This document shows, in pieces, positions 8,300-16,721 of a stretch of 38,710 bases of DNA. Each line of letters opens with the position of its first letter. Positions within the stretch are counted from its first letter, which is position 1. The stretch comes from Tissierellia bacterium (GTDB taxonomy: Bacteria; Bacillota; Clostridia; Tissierellales; Peptoniphilaceae), in assembly GCA_030537875.1 (NCBI GenBank), contig JAUNVC010000013.1, positions 1 to 38,710 of the forward strand. Direction: 5' to 3'. Both the position numbers and the translations under genes were made by a program. The notes under the pieces were generated by a model. The model saw only the letters and a list, made by a program, of their open reading frames with translations. It had not been told where the DNA came from and did not search any database.

Positions 8300-9020
8300 A
8301 TCGTTCCTTTCGTAGGGACATGGCCCCGGTAATGACAGCTCCCACAACGGCTTCGGGCAATCCATGGAAAATGGCAATTCCAAGGAGCGCTCCTTGGGCT
8401 TTTGCCGTATCGATTCCCAAGGCCAAACTATAGGGCTTTAAGTAGAAAAGATACATACATCCCACCACCAAGAGAGTGTTGGTCAAACTCCCCAAAAAAG
8501 CTGCCGTGCTCGCCGCTCCAAGAAGGGGATTTTTATTGTGGCTGAGCCACCAAAAACCAAGTAAGAAACCCACCATGATTAGAGGCAAGAATATGCTCCA
8601 AAAGCTAGGCTCTTGTATGGCTCGGTAGACACTAAAGATAGCGGCACATATCATGGCACCGAAGCCCACATGATAGAAGACACGTTGCCTTTTCTCTCCA
8701 AGTCCTTGGAGCAAAGCAAAGATTTCATAGGCTACCAAGGGGAAAAGAATGCGAGGGACCACACTGACCAAGGGATTTTGAAATATAAATGATATGGCGG
8801 TGGGACGAACAAAGGCATTTACTAAAGAGTAAATGCCGAAAAACGCGCCTAGGACGAGGCCCATTTTTCTACCGAAGCAAATGGCCGCAATAAGTACGGG
8901 AATATGCAAAGTGGTAGCATAAACGGGGCCAACGGGAATAAATCCTAACCGTGTCATTCCTAGAACCAGCATACTGCTGATTAGCACTGCGGATACAACC
9001 AGTTTTTTTGTCTTATTCAT
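8283..9020 (-). CDS. panT: ECF transporter S component, probably pantothenate-specific (245 aa)
   Basis: A very hydrophobic protein with about six to seven membrane helices. LGFIPVGPVYATTLHIPVLI and the AGALxG-like mid-section match ECF-type S components, the substrate-binding subunits that share an EcfAA'T energising module encoded elsewhere. The PanT assignment rests on this N-terminal motif and on the 17-nt overlap with coaX. Other vitamin specificities are not excluded by sequence alone. AAAGGAAGG precedes the ATG, and the gene starts 12 nt after ftsH. Confidence 0.85.
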   Translation of the reverse strand: MNKTKKLVVSAVLISSMLVLGMTRLGFIPVGPVYATTLHIPVLIAAICFGRKMGLVLGAFFGIYSLVNAFVRPTAISFIFQNPLVSVVPRILFPLVAYEIFALLQGLGEKRQRVFYHVGFGAMICAAIFSVYRAIQEPSFWSIFLPLIMVGFLLGFWWLSHNKNPLLGAASTAAFLGSLTNTLLVVGCMYLFYLKPYSLALGIDTAKAQGALLGIAIFHGLPEAVVGAVITGAMSLRKERYDFNR

Positions 9021-9032
9021 TTTGACCTTCCT

Positions 9033-10880
9033 TTAAAATAATTCGAGGGTATCATCCTTATAATCTTCAGGATTGTACTCTTCTTCAAAGAGAGCATCAA
9101 ACTCTCGTTTGTAAATGGTTTCTCTTTCCATAAGAGCCTCTGCCAATCGAATGAGGGCTTCTTTGTTTTCCTCCAAGAGATGGATAGCTTTCTGATAACA
9201 ATGGCTGATAATCTCTCGCATCTCTTCATCAATTTGCTTCAAGGTCTCTTCGGAAAATGTTTTGCTATGGCCCAAACTCTTTCCTAAGAAGAGGTGGGAT
9301 TCATCATCTGTGTAATTGAGCGTGCCTAGGGTCTTACTCATACCGTACTTGGCCACCATGGCATGGGCCAGCTTGGTGGCTCGTTCAATATCGTTGGATG
9401 CCCCGGTGGAAATATCTCCCAACATCAAATCTTCCGCAGCACGCCCCCCTAAGAGAACCACAATTTCACCCAAAATTTTCTCTTTGGTATGATAGTTGAG
9501 CTCCTCTTCGGGAACCATGTAGGTAAATCCTCCAGCCCGTCCCCGTGGCACAATGGTCACCATATGAACGGGATCACTCCCCTTGGTAAATCTGGAAACG
9601 ATGGCGTGACCAGCTTCGTGGAAACTCACAAGCCTTTTCTCCTCTGGAGTGATGAGCGTACTGGTCTTTTCCGGACCAGCAATCACCTTGATGCTCGCCT
9701 CCTCTATGGAGGTTCTTTGAATGACTTTGGCGTTTTGTCTGGCACTCAAGATCGCTGCTTCATTGACTAGATTTTCCAAATCGGCCGGGGTAAACCCAGG
9801 GGTTCTCTTGGCAATTTGTTTCAAATCCACATCCTCTGCCAAGGGTTTATCCTTGGTATGAATTTTTAAAATTTCATATCGACCACGGACATCGGGAAGT
9901 CCAATGGAGATGGTGCGGTCAAAACGTCCAGGACGAAGCAAAGCGTCATCCAATATGTCGGGGCGGTTGGTGGCAGCCATCATGATGATTCCTTCATTTT
10001 TTTCGAAACCATCCATTTCCACCAAGAGCTGGTTTAAGGTTTGCTCTCTTTCATCATGGCCTCCTCCGAGACCAGAACCTCTCTTCCGACCCACCGCATC
10101 AATTTCATCAATGAAGATGATACAGGGCGACTCTTTCTTGGCCCGTTTGAAAAGATCTCGTACCCGGCTTGCTCCAACTCCTACAAACATTTCCAAAAAC
10201 TCACTTCCGGAAATGGTAAAGAAAGGTACGCCGGCTTCTCCCGCCACGGCCTTTGAGATGTAGGTCTTTCCCGTTCCCGGAGGTCCCACCAATAGGACAC
10301 CCTTGGGAATTCTCGCACCGATGGCCGTAAACTTGGCAGGGTTTTTTAAGAAATCCACAATTTCGTATAATTCTGTTTTTTCTTCTTCCAAACCGGCCAC
10401 GTCCCGGAAAGTAATCACATCTCCCACAGCCTGAAAACGCTTAGCCTTATTCTTGGTAAATTCCTCGGCCTCTCTTGATTGGGTGCGGCCCACCTTGGTG
10501 AGGGTATTCATCATGAAGAAAAATAGACCCAGCATCAAAACATAGGGAAGAATGGTCTTCAAAAATCCCCCTTCATTGGTGCTTTTCGTTTGCAACTCTA
10601 TTTCGCCGGATTCCACCCTCGCCAATAAATACTTGGTATAAAATGTATCTTGCATCAGAGGAGAAACGATGAAGCGAAACCGCTGACCATCCAAATCTTC
10701 CAACATAATCCTCTCGCCGTCCAAAGTGACACTTTTCACCTGACCACTTTCAATCATGGCAATTCCTTGGGTGGTGGTAATATTCTCCGACCCATCCAAT
10801 CGTCCGGAAAAACGAAACAATCCGAATAGAATTGCCAAGACCAATATCCAATAGATCCAAATACTTTTTTTCATATTCAT
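9033..10880 (-). CDS. ftsH: ATP-dependent zinc metalloprotease FtsH (615 aa)
   Basis: Membrane-anchored AAA+ protease that degrades misfolded membrane and regulatory proteins. Two membrane segments (about 5-24 and 108-126) flank a small extracytoplasmic domain. The AAA module has Walker A GPPGTGKT (199-206), Walker B IIFIDE (254-259) and the second region of homology ending RPGRFDR. The zinc protease site HEAGH is at 421-425, with the third ligand in SNDIERAT near 497. Its start abuts the hpt stop codon. GGAGG lies 14 nt upstream of the first ATG, a rather long spacing; a second ATG at 10874 is less likely. Confidence 0.97.
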   Translation of the reverse strand: MNMKKSIWIYWILVLAILFGLFRFSGRLDGSENITTTQGIAMIESGQVKSVTLDGERIMLEDLDGQRFRFIVSPLMQDTFYTKYLLARVESGEIELQTKSTNEGGFLKTILPYVLMLGLFFFMMNTLTKVGRTQSREAEEFTKNKAKRFQAVGDVITFRDVAGLEEEKTELYEIVDFLKNPAKFTAIGARIPKGVLLVGPPGTGKTYISKAVAGEAGVPFFTISGSEFLEMFVGVGASRVRDLFKRAKKESPCIIFIDEIDAVGRKRGSGLGGGHDEREQTLNQLLVEMDGFEKNEGIIMMAATNRPDILDDALLRPGRFDRTISIGLPDVRGRYEILKIHTKDKPLAEDVDLKQIAKRTPGFTPADLENLVNEAAILSARQNAKVIQRTSIEEASIKVIAGPEKTSTLITPEEKRLVSFHEAGHAIVSRFTKGSDPVHMVTIVPRGRAGGFTYMVPEEELNYHTKEKILGEIVVLLGGRAAEDLMLGDISTGASNDIERATKLAHAMVAKYGMSKTLGTLNYTDDESHLFLGKSLGHSKTFSEETLKQIDEEMREIISHCYQKAIHLLEENKEALIRLAEALMERETIYKREFDALFEEEYNPEDYKDDTLELF

Positions 10881-11417
10881 CTACTTATATATTTCCTCCT
10901 TCAGACTTGCCACATAGGGCAAGTTTCTATAGGACTCGCTATAATCCAGTCCATATCCCACAATGAAATCATTGGGTACCTCATATCCCACATAACGGAT
11001 TTTAACATCACAGGTTCTGGCTTCTTTTTTGTCCAAAAACGCCGCAATCTCCACCGAGTTTGCTCCCCTCCGTGAAAGACTATCCATCAAATAATTGAGT
11101 GTAGTTCCCGTATCTACAATATCTTCCACAATGAGCACATCTCGACCTTCCACACTAAAATCCAAATCCTTTAAAATACGAACCTCTCCGGTCGTGGCCG
11201 AATGGGTGCCATAACTTGAAACGGACATGAAGTCCATGAGAATGGGCAGATTGATTACACGAATTAAATCGGAAAGAAAAATGACAGACCCTTTTAAAAT
11301 ACCAATCACCATCAAATCTCGATCCATATAATCCTTTGTAATTCGAATCCCCATTTCTGCGACTCTCTTTTTTATATCTTCTTCAGAATATAAAACTTCT
11401 TTGATTGCCTGATTCAT
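10881..11417 (-). CDS. hpt: Hypoxanthine phosphoribosyltransferase (178 aa)
   Basis: Purine salvage enzyme that makes IMP or GMP from hypoxanthine or guanine and PRPP. The PRPP-binding signature VEDIVDTGTTL lies at 97-107, with the KGSVIFLSDL and DFMSVSSYG elements upstream. Length is normal. AGGAG precedes the ATG, which overlaps the tilS stop by 4 nt. The tilS-hpt-ftsH order is strongly conserved in Bacillota; in Bacillus HprT and TilS together influence ftsH expression. Confidence 0.96.
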   Translation of the reverse strand: MNQAIKEVLYSEEDIKKRVAEMGIRITKDYMDRDLMVIGILKGSVIFLSDLIRVINLPILMDFMSVSSYGTHSATTGEVRILKDLDFSVEGRDVLIVEDIVDTGTTLNYLMDSLSRRGANSVEIAAFLDKKEARTCDVKIRYVGYEVPNDFIVGYGLDYSESYRNLPYVASLKEEIYK

Positions 11418-12703
11418 TGCTCCTCCTTAATGTACAGAATATCCTTTGTATCGGCGGTGGGTCTAGCCCAATCGGCCACACCAACACCCTCCACAAAAAA
11501 TATGCCCTGGTTTGATTCCAATACTCTAAGATACTTTCTCAAAAACTTGGGAATTTTTTTATCCATAAATATCCGCGTCAGTTTCCTATTACACCCATTA
11601 TATTGTATCACATCTCCCGATTTTCTATGTCGAAGGGTATATTGATGGGTCACAGCTTTGGCATCCACTACGGCCACCACCCTATATCCCGCTTCCTCTT
11701 TCTTTGCGTCCACATGATAGGCAGTGGGTTTTTGTATATCATCCTTTAGAAAAATAAGCCTATCATAGCTTTTGATGACCCGGACATCGGAAAAGGAAAT
11801 CCATTTTTCTTCCCGTGCCTCCAACAAGTCATCAATGGCTTGGAGATGATACGAATACACGTCCTCTCTAGAACCTCGAAGGCGATCGATGATTCCCATA
11901 TAGAGGTGGGCTCTTTCCCTCGGAAAATATTCTAACATACTCGGGATGGGAATTTCCAGACCGTAGTCGGTCGTGGAAAATCTATCCAAAAATCCATCCA
12001 CCCAATCCTCGACCATCCTGCGAACTCTCTTCATATTGGAAAGATACACCTTCCAATGTTGATATAATTGAGGATCCAAGGCTTCCAAAACCGGTAGAAC
12101 CTCCTGTCGAATCCGTGATCTTTGATATTGGGAATCAAAATTGCTCTGATCTGTGCAGTAGGCAATTCCGTGGCTGGTAAGATAGGTCAAAATTTCTTCC
12201 TTTGTTGTCGAAAGAAGAGGGCGGAACAATTTCCCCTTTCTCCATTGCAATCCGGCCACTCCATGAAGTCCCGCTCCTCTTGCAAAATTCATAAGAACCG
12301 TCTCCATATCATCATCCAAATGATGGGCCGTACAAATGGTATCTATCTCCCTTTTCTTTGCTTCCTCAAAGAAAATCTCATAGCGTTGGATTCTTCCTTC
12401 TTCCTCTATCCCCCGGCGGCTCTTCTCTGCCAACTGGGTGATATCCCTTCGGTGGACGATGAGTTCCAAACCCCTTTTTTGGGCATAGGAACGGACAAAC
12501 GCCTCTTCCTCATCGGCCTCTTTTCTAAGACCATGGTGAAGATGCACCAAAAGAAGTTCCAATGGAATCTCTTCTCTGAGTTGGAGAAGCATCTCCGTCA
12601 AAAAGATAGAATCGCCCCCACCGGAACACCCAATCAGTACCTTTCCGCCTTCAGAAAGTACCGCATCATCTTTAAGTATAGAAAGAATCTTTTTCTTGAT
12701 CAT
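11414..12703 (-). CDS. tilS: tRNA(Ile)-lysidine synthase (429 aa)
   Basis: Converts the wobble cytidine of the AUA-reading tRNA-Ile to lysidine. The N-terminal PP-loop ATPase (GCSGGGDS, 25-32), the HHLDDDMET motif and the C-terminal domain (YTLRHRKSGDVI ... KIPKFLRKYLRVL) are all present. The ATG at 12703 is the only plausible start, yet no Shine-Dalgarno lies before it. Instead the U-run of a terminator hairpin (12704-12728) runs directly into the start codon. Expression must therefore come from read-through, or from initiation on an unusual leader. Confidence 0.95.
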   Translation of the reverse strand: MIKKKILSILKDDAVLSEGGKVLIGCSGGGDSIFLTEMLLQLREEIPLELLLVHLHHGLRKEADEEEAFVRSYAQKRGLELIVHRRDITQLAEKSRRGIEEEGRIQRYEIFFEEAKKREIDTICTAHHLDDDMETVLMNFARGAGLHGVAGLQWRKGKLFRPLLSTTKEEILTYLTSHGIAYCTDQSNFDSQYQRSRIRQEVLPVLEALDPQLYQHWKVYLSNMKRVRRMVEDWVDGFLDRFSTTDYGLEIPIPSMLEYFPRERAHLYMGIIDRLRGSREDVYSYHLQAIDDLLEAREEKWISFSDVRVIKSYDRLIFLKDDIQKPTAYHVDAKKEEAGYRVVAVVDAKAVTHQYTLRHRKSGDVIQYNGCNRKLTRIFMDKKIPKFLRKYLRVLESNQGIFFVEGVGVADWARPTADTKDILYIKEEQ

Positions 12704-12728
12704 AAAACAAAAACCGGATAGAATCCGG
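12704..12728 (-). terminator. Terminator/attenuator hairpin between S1 gene and tilS
   Basis: A six-base stem CCGGAT/ATCCGG with a 3-nt loop, then TTTTTGTTTT on the minus strand, ending exactly at the tilS ATG. It is 11 nt past the S1-protein stop. Confidence 0.75.
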
Positions 12729-12739
12729 CCCTCAATTGT

Positions 12740-13144
12740 TTAGCGCTTTGTACGAGATGAATTGCGTCTTCTGGAATTCCTCTGATTGATACTTTGTATC
12801 TTCTCGTTGGATTCCTTGATAAACTTCGCCATTTTATCTTCAAAGCTCTGTTCTCCTCGCTCCAAGGTTGCAGCCGACTGAAACACCTGTGGTTTCTTGG
12901 GTCGGTCTTCTCCCTCGGTCATCGCTTTTAACGACAATGCAATCTTCTTATCTTTCGCTTCGATTACCTTGAAACGCAGACTTTGATTTTTCTGCACGTA
13001 GGAACTAATATCCTCCACATAGTCATTGGAAAGCTCAGAAATATGACACAGAGCCGTAACTCCATCCTCCAACTCCACAAAACAACCAAAAGGGACGATA
13101 CTCGTCACCTTTCCCTCAACAACGTCTCCGGTTTTCAACGCCAT
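12740..13144 (-). CDS. S1 RNA-binding domain protein, YabR family (134 aa)
   Basis: A single S1 OB-fold at 1-75 (GDVVEGKVTSIVPFGCFVEL, HISELS, IALSLKAM), followed by an Arg/Lys/Ser-rich basic tail. This matches the YabR-like general-stress S1 proteins found next to tilS in Bacillota; the role is RNA or ribosome binding, details unknown. AAGGAGG lies 7 nt before the ATG, and a perfect sigma-A promoter is at 13174-13202. In spore formers spoIIE usually lies between this gene and tilS; it is absent here. Confidence 0.92.
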   Translation of the reverse strand: MALKTGDVVEGKVTSIVPFGCFVELEDGVTALCHISELSNDYVEDISSYVQKNQSLRFKVIEAKDKKIALSLKAMTEGEDRPKKPQVFQSAATLERGEQSFEDKMAKFIKESNEKIQSINQRNSRRRNSSRTKR

Positions 13145-13173
13145 GAATATCCTCCTTAAAAACTCTATACCTC

Positions 13174-13202
13174 AGTATAGTATATGACCGGCTACTTGTC
13201 AA
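13174..13202 (-). promoter_or_regulatory. Promoter of the S1-domain gene
   Basis: TTGACA (13202-13197), 17-nt spacer, TATACT (13179-13174) on the minus strand. The -35 box lies inside the last codons of rarA. Confidence 0.85.
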
Positions 13203-14514
13203 CATCTTTGTTCTGTTCTTTTAGCAAAGATAAAAAAGCTTCCATTTTCTTTTCATATCCCATGGGCTTGGATTGATAAAACTTCATGTCCTTGATGGCA
13301 TCTGGAAGATATTGCTGTGCCACGTAGCCCTTCTTCTCGTTATGGGGATAGAGATACCCCCCGCGTCCCATTTTTTCAGCTCCACGGAAATGGGTGTCCT
13401 GTAAATGGAGAGGAACCTCCAAACCGCCCCGCTCTCTCACAAAGGCCATGGCCCTATCAATCGCCACATAGGAAGCGTTGCTCTTTGGAGCACTGGCCAG
13501 ATACACGGCACATTGGGAGAGATTGATTCGAACCTCGGGCATCCCCAACACCGTCGCCGCATAGAAGGTGGAACTTGCCAAGGAAAGAGCCATGGGATCG
13601 GCATTTCCCACATCCTCCGACGCAAAGATAAGCATTCTTCGTGCGATGAAAAGCGGATCTTCTCCTGCCACCAGCATCTTGGCCAAATAAAATATGGTGG
13701 CGTCCACATCACTGCCTCTCATGGACTTTATGAAGGCGGAAATGGTATTATAGTGCTCCTCATCGTTGTCATAGTTTAAAGCAGCTTGCATGAAATTATC
13801 CCGGACATTTTCCACGGTCATGTGGATAGAATTTCCTTCACGAGCGCGAAGAGCCGACACCTCAAAACTATTGATACAGCGTCTTGCATCTCCCCCCGAC
13901 CGAGAAATGAGAAATTCCTTGGCCTCTGGATCTATTTCAATCTCCACTCCATGCTCTTTGCTATAGAGATCCACACATCGCTCCAGCAATTCTTCCAATG
14001 CATCATGATGGAGAGGCTTTACCTCTACCAAAATCATCCGTGAAAGAAGGGCCTTGTTGACACTAAAAAATGGATTTTCCGTGGTTGCTCCGAGAAGGAC
14101 CAACTCTCCCTCTTCCACATAGGGCAAGAGAAAATCCTGCTGACTCTTAGAAAAGCGATGAATTTCATCAATGAAAAGAACCGACCGTCCCCGATTCATC
14201 CGGAGATGTTCTCTGGCACTTTCCACCACCTCTCGCAAATCCTTGACCCCAGCTGCAACGGCACTGACCTTAAAAAAATTCATATTACAAGATTTGCTGA
14301 TGAGTTGAGCAAGGGTTGTCTTTCCCGTACCCGGTGGCCCATATAAAATCATGGATGGAAGTGTATTGGAAGAAAGGGCCTTATCAATGAGCCCTCCCTT
14401 TCGCAAGAGCTCTTCCTGTCCCAACACTTCCCCAAAGGTCTTTGGACGAAGGCGTTGGGCCAAGGGAGCGTGCTCTTCCTGTTGTTCCAAACGTCGATAT
14501 TCAAATAAATCCAT
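13192..14514 (-). CDS. rarA: Replication-associated recombination protein A, AAA+ ATPase (440 aa)
   Basis: RarA/MgsA family clamp-loader-like ATPase acting at stalled replication forks. Near the start is LAQRLRPKTFGEVLGQEEL. Walker A is [10 protein letters not shown] (58-67), and Walker B LFIDEIHRFSKSQQD and sensor 1 LLGATTENPFF follow. The family's C-terminal oligomerisation domain has HFRGAEKMGRGGYLYPHN-type motifs. Length is standard. AAAGGA precedes the ATG. A weak promoter with TATAAT at 14541-14536 lies in the intergenic region shared with the divergent DUF2089 gene. Confidence 0.96.
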   Translation of the reverse strand: MDLFEYRRLEQQEEHAPLAQRLRPKTFGEVLGQEELLRKGGLIDKALSSNTLPSMILYGPPGTGKTTLAQLISKSCNMNFFKVSAVAAGVKDLREVVESAREHLRMNRGRSVLFIDEIHRFSKSQQDFLLPYVEEGELVLLGATTENPFFSVNKALLSRMILVEVKPLHHDALEELLERCVDLYSKEHGVEIEIDPEAKEFLISRSGGDARRCINSFEVSALRAREGNSIHMTVENVRDNFMQAALNYDNDEEHYNTISAFIKSMRGSDVDATIFYLAKMLVAGEDPLFIARRMLIFASEDVGNADPMALSLASSTFYAATVLGMPEVRINLSQCAVYLASAPKSNASYVAIDRAMAFVRERGGLEVPLHLQDTHFRGAEKMGRGGYLYPHNEKKGYVAQQYLPDAIKDMKFYQSKPMGYEKKMEAFLSLLKEQNKDVDK

Positions 14515-14535
14515 GGTATCATCCTTTCTACGCTC

Positions 14536-14655
14536 ATTATATCATAGAGTGATGTTCTTGAATAGAGAGGCCATATATAAAATATCTATAAATTATTTTT
14601 AAATTTTATTAAATTTTCATAAAATATGTTTATTTTATCTAAAATGTGGTATAAT
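14536..14655. promoter_or_regulatory. Divergent promoter region rarA / DUF2089 gene
   Basis: Minus-strand TATAAT at 14541-14536 serves rarA. Plus-strand TGGTATAAT (-10 at 14650-14655) serves the DUF2089 gene 25 nt downstream. Neither has a strong -35. The ~70 bp between them is very AT-rich. Confidence 0.6.
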
Positions 14656-14679
14656 TAACATAAGAGAAAGGAGCGAATC

Positions 14680-15039
14680 ATGAAAATCAATAGTTTTGCA
14701 TGCCCCTATTGTAATGGAGCAATGGATATCACTGAAATTCAATGTACTCATTGTCACACTACCATTCGCGGCCATTTTGAAAGAAACGCCTTCAATCGGC
14801 TATCGGAAAAAGAATTGGAGTTGGCCTATCGTTTTATCGAACATGGCGGAAACCTTAAAGAATTGGAAAAAGTCTATAACATAAGCTATCCCACATTAAA
14901 AAATCGAATCAATGCCCTCATCGAAAGTCTTACTGGAAAGACTGTAGAAAATACCTATGATCCTTTGGAAACTCTCGATCTTTTGGAAAGTGGAGATTTG
15001 AATGTGGAGGAAGCTTTGAAACGTTTAAAAGGAGAATAG
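14680..15039 (+). CDS. DUF2089 family protein with zinc ribbon and HTH (119 aa)
   Basis: An N-terminal zinc ribbon (C9-x2-C12 and C23-x2-C26: CPYC, CTHC) is followed by a helix-turn-helix segment (about 42-85; LSEKELELAYRFIEHGGNLKELEKVYNISYPTLKNRINAL) resembling sigma-like or transposase-type HTH domains. DUF2089 proteins are inferred DNA-binding regulators. GAAAGGAG precedes the ATG. It ends one base before the DUF4097 gene, with which it forms a two-gene operon; it probably controls that operon. The short C-terminal segment (LDLLESGDLNVEEALKRL) mirrors the start of the next protein. Confidence 0.85.
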   Translation: MKINSFACPYCNGAMDITEIQCTHCHTTIRGHFERNAFNRLSEKELELAYRFIEHGGNLKELEKVYNISYPTLKNRINALIESLTGKTVENTYDPLETLDLLESGDLNVEEALKRLKGE

Positions 15040-15040
15040 T

Positions 15041-16039
15041 ATGTCTAGGGAAAAAGAAAGAATCTTAGAACTCTTGGAGAAAGGAAAAATCACTAGCGAC
15101 GAAGCTCTCAAACTTCTTGACGCCATTGGAGCCTCTGGTCCCAAGGAATCCAAAGAAACCATCGGAAATAGTATCTCCGATATTATCAAAAACTCCATTT
15201 CCTTTGCCTTGAAAAAAACCGGCGAAGTCATCGATGTTGCCACCAACTCTGGTGACAAGAATATGTATAAGCAAGACATTGACCAACCCGAAGACTTTCA
15301 AACCATGGAAATCAATTTGTCCGCCGGGGACATCACAGTGGTTCCCTCCGAGGGAAACACCATCGAAGTCTTTGCCAAATCCAATGCTAGTTTGACAGAG
15401 GAAGAAGTTGAAAATCTGCTGAGATTGGATCGAGAGGCGGGACATTTGAAAGTCAGTTCCAAGAAAATCAAACGAAATACATCGAAAAGCTATGGGCCCG
15501 TCAATATCAACATCAATAATTCCAACTCCATGGATATCATCGTAAAAATCCCCGAGTCCCTCACCTTGCAGAAGACGACCATCAACACCTCCTATGGAGA
15601 TGTGGAAGTTCGAGGAAATAGGATAGAAAACCTGCAAATCAACAGCTCCTATGGAGATATTGAGGTGAAGGGAACCACGGGAATCAAGTTGAATATCAAT
15701 ACCTCCTATGGAGATATCACCATGGGTTTTGTCAACTTTAAAACCATCTACGGCAATACGTCCATGGGAGATGCGGATCTCATCAACGTCAAGGGAGAAC
15801 CTGAAAAAATCTCTCTCTCCTCTTCCATGGGAGATATCTTGGCCGACCTCAGTGCCACAGAGACCAATCAGGAAGTCTTTGCCAACTACAAACCCTTTGT
15901 AGGCAGTGCTAAATTTACACCAAGATTTCGCGTCTTTGGAGATGGAAAACACGGAAGAAAAGCCCACTATAATAAACGTCATGAGGTGACCACCGATGTG
16001 ATTTGTAGCACATCCATGGGCGATGTCACCATCAAATAA
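15041..16039 (+). CDS. DUF4097 beta-repeat protein with N-terminal SHOCT-like segment (332 aa)
   Basis: Residues 1-30 (EKERILELLEKGKITSDEALKLLDAIG) are a short helical SHOCT-like motif. After a linker comes a long beta-helix-like DUF4097 domain (about 85-332) with repeated turns of the form SYGDVEVRG / SYGDIEVKG / SYGDITMG / SMGDADL / SMGDILADL / SMGDVTIK. No signal peptide is visible, so it is likely cytoplasmic or membrane-associated. The family is linked to envelope-stress modules of the Lia type, but its biochemical role is unknown. GGAG lies 6 nt before the ATG; a strong terminator follows at 16061-16113. Confidence 0.85.
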   Translation: MSREKERILELLEKGKITSDEALKLLDAIGASGPKESKETIGNSISDIIKNSISFALKKTGEVIDVATNSGDKNMYKQDIDQPEDFQTMEINLSAGDITVVPSEGNTIEVFAKSNASLTEEEVENLLRLDREAGHLKVSSKKIKRNTSKSYGPVNININNSNSMDIIVKIPESLTLQKTTINTSYGDVEVRGNRIENLQINSSYGDIEVKGTTGIKLNINTSYGDITMGFVNFKTIYGNTSMGDADLINVKGEPEKISLSSSMGDILADLSATETNQEVFANYKPFVGSAKFTPRFRVFGDGKHGRKAHYNKRHEVTTDVICSTSMGDVTIK

Positions 16040-16060
16040 AAGAACCCTAAAATTAAAAAA

Positions 16061-16113
16061 GGAACAGAGAATGGACCGACCCCAAAAGTTGGGCCAAACT
16101 CTGTTCTTTTTTT
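16061..16113. terminator. Bidirectional terminator
   Basis: The outer stem GAACAGAG/CTCTGTTC has an inner stem CCCAA/TTGGG. Seven T follow on the plus strand and six on the minus strand. It separates the convergent DUF4097 and SdpI-like genes. Confidence 0.85.
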
Positions 16114-16127
16114 GAATGAAGAGCGAT

Positions 16128-16466
16128 CTACTCTTCGGTCTTTATTTTTCTATGAACATAGACGGTGATAAGAAGTAGGCTCACGATAGAAATCGTGGAA
16201 TTAAGAAGCGAGTTCCATTCCATGGGGAGGGGACTCACCCATCTCACGAGGCTTACAAAGATTAATAATACCACTCCAACTTTCACACAACATTTCCCAC
16301 ATAGGATATTGGCTCTTCTCCAATTTTCCTTGCTTTTCATCGTAACAGTCGTCCTTATCCCTGATCTATTTTGTATTTCACCTTGGGCAATCTTCTTCCA
16401 CCATGGAAAGGAAATCACCATGAGAACCGGTAAGATATAATCCATCACTAGAAAAAAATATTTCAT
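16128..16466 (-). CDS. SdpI-like small membrane protein (112 aa)
   Basis: Three predicted membrane helices (about 5-22, 60-80 and 88-105) with a cytoplasmic loop IRTTVTMKSKENWRRANILCGK. This loop resembles the R-T-x-x-x-M-K-S-x-x-x-W motif of SdpI/YhfL proteins; SdpI itself gives immunity to the SdpC cannibalism toxin in Bacillus. No sdpC-like gene is in the window, so a general membrane role is equally possible. GGAGG lies 6 nt before the ATG. It starts 33 nt after ydbC and may be the last gene of the ftsEX operon. Confidence 0.65.
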   Translation of the reverse strand: MKYFFLVMDYILPVLMVISFPWWKKIAQGEIQNRSGIRTTVTMKSKENWRRANILCGKCCVKVGVVLLIFVSLVRWVSPLPMEWNSLLNSTISIVSLLLITVYVHRKIKTEE

Positions 16467-16499
16467 AGAAAACCTCCAAAAACTCCAACCTTTTTTCGT

Positions 16500-16721
16500 T
16501 TAAAGTTCTATTTCATCCATCAATTCTTTCAAGGCTTGAAACTCTTCCTTAGTGAGACTGATGCCTTTTCCCATACGACTGTGATCTGGACTCCAATTGC
16601 GGATATCAATTTTCCCCTCGGAGCCGTTCCAGCTGACCATGTTAATTTCCTTGGTCCATCCATTTTTGGAAGTGAAAAATACTCCCATTTCTTCTAAAAT
16701 TTCATAACTAAATTCTGCCAC
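16500..16721 (-). CDS. YdbC-like PC4-fold ssDNA-binding protein (73 aa)
   Basis: The whole protein is a PC4-type domain: YEILEEMGVFFTSKNGWTKEINMVSWNG, then KIDIRNWSPDHSRMGKGISLTKEE. This matches Bacillota YdbC, a single-stranded nucleic-acid-binding homologue of eukaryotic coactivator PC4. The start is a GTG at 16721 preceded by AAAGGAG; it overlaps the ctpA stop by one base (TAGTG), so translation is coupled. Confidence 0.9.
   Translation of the reverse strand: MAEFSYEILEEMGVFFTSKNGWTKEINMVSWNGSEGKIDIRNWSPDHSRMGKGISLTKEEFQALKELMDEIEL

Noticed and set aside
15065-15982. 305-codon open frame antisense to the DUF4097 gene
   Set aside because: It has no ribosome binding site and its composition is a mirror of the beta-repeat gene, which has clear domain and operon support.
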